From NCBI RefSeq assembly GCF_003477525.1, contig NZ_QUDO01000006.1, forward strand, positions 1-64,000: a stretch of DNA of 64,000 nt. The letters run 5' to 3'. The translations under genes were made by a program, and so were the position numbers. Below the pieces are notes generated by a model. The model saw nothing but the letters and a program-made list of their open reading frames with translations, made no database searches and was not told the origin of the DNA. Shown here piece after piece: positions 62,253 through 64,000 of the stretch (within the stretch, counting starts at the first letter, position 1; the number at the start of each line of letters is the position of its first letter). The stretch is from Ruminococcus sp. AF41-9. GTDB lineage: Bacteria > Bacillota > Clostridia > Lachnospirales > Lachnospiraceae.

Positions 62253-63461
62253 TTACTGTTCTTTCTCTGAAATCAGTAAAAGAATTTTATCCAGGATTTT
62301 AAGAGCTGCATCCTCCTTGCTCATAAGCGGGAGTGATACTTCTTCCTCCTGTGTAATCAGAGTCAGCACATTGGTATCTCCCTGGAATCCGGCGCCTTCT
62401 ACTTTTACGTTGTTGGCAGCTACCATATCCAGGTTTTTCTTTGTGAGTTTGGCTCTGGAATTACCGATCACATTCTGAGTTTCCATGGAAAATCCGCAGA
62501 GGAACTGGTTCTCTTTTTTGTGTTCTCCAAGGTATTTCAGGATATCGTCTGTTCTCTCTAATTCTATGGACATCTGTCCGTCACTCTTCTTGACTTTTTC
62601 ATCACTGACTCTGGCAGGACGATAGTCTGCAACTGCTGCTGCCTTGATGATAATATCCTGCTCATCGCTGACAGAAGTCACCGCTTCATACATATCCTTC
62701 GCAGTCACGACAGGCATCAGCTTTACAAACATCGGCGGCTCAATGGCAGTACGTCCGCTTACCAGCGTGACATCTGCACCTCGAAGCATCGCAGCTTTTG
62801 CAATGGCATAACCCATTTTTCCGGAAGAGTGGTTGGTGATATATCTTACAGGATCGATTGCTTCCTGTGTAGGTCCCGCAGTTACCAGGATTTTCTTTCC
62901 TTTCAGATCTTTTTCGCAGGCGGTTTCTCTTTCAATGTAGGCAAGCAGTGTCTCAGGTTCCGGCATTTTGCCCGCACCTGTATCTCCACATGCCAGATAG
63001 CCGCTGGCAGGAGCAATCACTTCATATCCGTAATGCTCCAGAATCTTAAGGTTATCCTGTACTACAGGATTTTCAAACATATTTGTGTTCATGGCCGGTG
63101 AAATGAATTTCTTACATTTACATGCCATAATTGTGGTTGTGAGCATATCATCTGCAATTCCGTGAGCCAGCTTGCCGATCACATTGGCAGTTGCCGGTGC
63201 GATCATGACCACATCTGCTTTCTTTGCAATGGAAACATGCTCTACCTGGAACTGAAAATTCCGGTCAAAAGTATCTACCAGACATTTATTGCCTGTCAGA
63301 GTTTCAAAGGTAATCGGATTGATAAAGTTTGTGGCATTCTGTGTCATCAGCACATGAACATCTGCATGACGTTTCTTCAGTGCACTTGCAAGATATGCGA
63401 TCTTATATGCGGCAATGCTGCCTGTCACTCCTAATAATACTGTTTTTCCTTCCAGTGTCAT
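62253..63461 (-). CDS. coaBC: Bifunctional phosphopantothenoylcysteine decarboxylase / phosphopantothenate-cysteine ligase
   Basis: A 402-residue fusion. Residues about 1-180 form the FMN-dependent decarboxylase CoaC (GVTGSIAAYK, APATANVIGKLAHG, the PAMNTNMF motif and the ACGDTGAGKMPE flap). Residues about 185-402 form the ligase CoaB (TAGPTQEAIDPVRYITNHSS). The ATG at 63461 follows GAGGTAGAG and begins MTLEGKTVLLGVTGS; the longer frame adds 38 residues. It is the first gene of the pantothenate/CoA group. Confidence 0.96.
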   Translation of the reverse strand: MTLEGKTVLLGVTGSIAAYKIAYLASALKKRHADVHVLMTQNATNFINPITFETLTGNKCLVDTFDRNFQFQVEHVSIAKKADVVMIAPATANVIGKLAHGIADDMLTTTIMACKCKKFISPAMNTNMFENPVVQDNLKILEHYGYEVIAPASGYLACGDTGAGKMPEPETLLAYIERETACEKDLKGKKILVTAGPTQEAIDPVRYITNHSSGKMGYAIAKAAMLRGADVTLVSGRTAIEPPMFVKLMPVVTAKDMYEAVTSVSDEQDIIIKAAAVADYRPARVSDEKVKKSDGQMSIELERTDDILKYLGEHKKENQFLCGFSMETQNVIGNSRAKLTKKNLDMVAANNVKVEGAGFQGDTNVLTLITQEEEVSLPLMSKEDAALKILDKILLLISEKEQ

Positions 63462-63684
63462 TTTCTCTACCTCTTTTTCCCGAATCGTTATTGTTTCCTC
63501 TGCTCCCTGCATCTGAAACAGAAAGCTCTGTAATGCCTCAGGGAAACAATAACTCCAAATCTTTCCATAGCACAATTCTCTTTATTATAGACTAATTATT
63601 ATCAGAAATGCAAGACAGGATTTGTTTTCTTTGCAAAACAATCAAAAAAATTTATTGTTGTTTCTCCTCTGCACATGTTCCTAT

Positions 63685-63714
63685 TATGTTACTGGACACA
63701 GAGTAACAGTAACC
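63685..63714. repeat. Possible remnant of the MITE-like repeat
   Basis: TGTTACTGGACACAGAGTAA followed by CAGTAACCA contains the tips GTTACTG and CAGTAAC of the repeat ends, about 20 bases apart. It may be a collapsed copy. The rest of the 400-base gap between coaBC and mnmM shows nothing clear. Confidence 0.35.
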
Positions 63715-63861
63715 ACATTATTTTATGGAATCACTATCGGATCACCAATACTTGACATTATCGGCAATCCTGTGCATGATAAATAACAGAATTATAAAAT
63801 AATCATCGGATCATGCAGAAATTGTATTCTCCTGTATGTTTCCGGATTCATGGAGGAAGAA

Positions 63862-64000
63862 ATGAAAAACTATCAGATCACGCAATGGTGTGCCAATTTT
63901 ATCAGACAGCAGGTACAGGAGGGCGATCTCTGTATCGATGCTACCATGGGAAACGGAAATGACACGCTTCTGCTTTCACAGTTGTGCGGAACATCCGGAA
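63862..64000 (+). CDS. SAM-dependent methyltransferase, MnmM (YtqB)-like, N-terminal part
   Basis: A gene cut by the right edge of the window; 46 residues are visible. The ATG at 63862 follows a good GGAGG site (63852-63856). The protein starts MKNYQITQWCANFIRQQVQE and then has DLCIDATMGNGNDTLLLSQL, the SAM-binding motif I of the small class I methyltransferases related to YtqB/MnmM, which methylate the wobble uridine side chain of certain tRNAs. The assignment is by motif and start; the rest lies outside the window. Confidence 0.75.
   Translation, partial: MKNYQITQWCANFIRQQVQEGDLCIDATMGNGNDTLLLSQLCGTSG

Overview
The window looks like chromosomal DNA of an anaerobic gut Firmicute of the family Lachnospiraceae, most likely Blautia or a close relative. 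The grounds are the gene content (anaerobic cobalamin pathway, polA-coaE-walJ-ACT-DUF711 block, DUF177-rpmF pair, pta/ackA, T-box and B12 riboswitch leaders), the gene families and the roughly 45% GC feel of the sequence. The genus is an inference. Almost all genes lie on the minus strand. The plus-strand genes are a LytTR regulator, tmcAL, an aminotransferase, a tRNA-Leu, aroC, rluA and a partial mnmM at the right edge. I see no prophage, CRISPR array or transposase gene.

Layout. 0-7 kb: LytTR response regulator, a DISM/GHKL sensor kinase preceded by a cell-surface protein, and a MATE exporter. 7-11 kb: yceD-rpmF, then pta and ackA. 11-18 kb: frameshifted tmcAL, a tryptophan T-box-controlled ABC importer of the TrpXYZ type, and a CobD/HisC-like aminotransferase bracketed by two inverted copies of an unusual hairpin element. 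18-26 kb: DUF711, ACT protein, walJ, coaE, polA, a zinc-finger membrane protein and ftsH. 26-36 kb: asnB, a decayed GH5 glycosidase beside tRNA-Leu, lysA, a rhomboid-like protein, corA, aroC and a lactonase. 36-42.6 kb: the operon hemA-sirC-hemC-cobA/hemD-hemB-hemL, making uroporphyrinogen III and the sirohydrochlorin precursor. 42.9-45.1 kb: a radical SAM protein, an ECF S-component and a pyridoxamine kinase. 45.5-57.4 kb: the anaerobic cobalamin operon cbiD-F-G-H-J/E-T-A-B-cobD-P-C, headed by a consensus promoter, a cobalamin aptamer and a terminator. 57.9-64 kb: a second MATE exporter, frameshifted rluA, the pantothenate/CoA genes coaX, panT-like ECF S-component and coaBC, and the start of mnmM.

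How the genes work together: the hem operon makes tetrapyrrole precursor from glutamyl-tRNA; sirC and CobA divert it to precorrin-2/sirohydrochlorin, and the cbi operon next to it carries the ring contraction, amidation and aminopropanol-arm steps. The cobalt chelatase, CbiL and the late nucleotide-loop genes (cobU/S/T) are not in the window. No heme-specific late genes are seen, so the tetrapyrrole supply fits corrinoid or siroheme use.

Most notable non-coding content: (1) large palindromic elements whose outer hairpin arms differ completely between copies but stay self-complementary, around a conserved core; (2) a MITE-like repeat with 13-bp terminal inverted repeats, in two full copies; (3) many short nested palindromes at gene borders; (4) a structured 150-base region after the cobalamin operon. 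At least five genes carry an apparent single-base deletion, mostly in short homopolymers, which suggests systematic sequence error and must be settled before calling any of them a true pseudogene.
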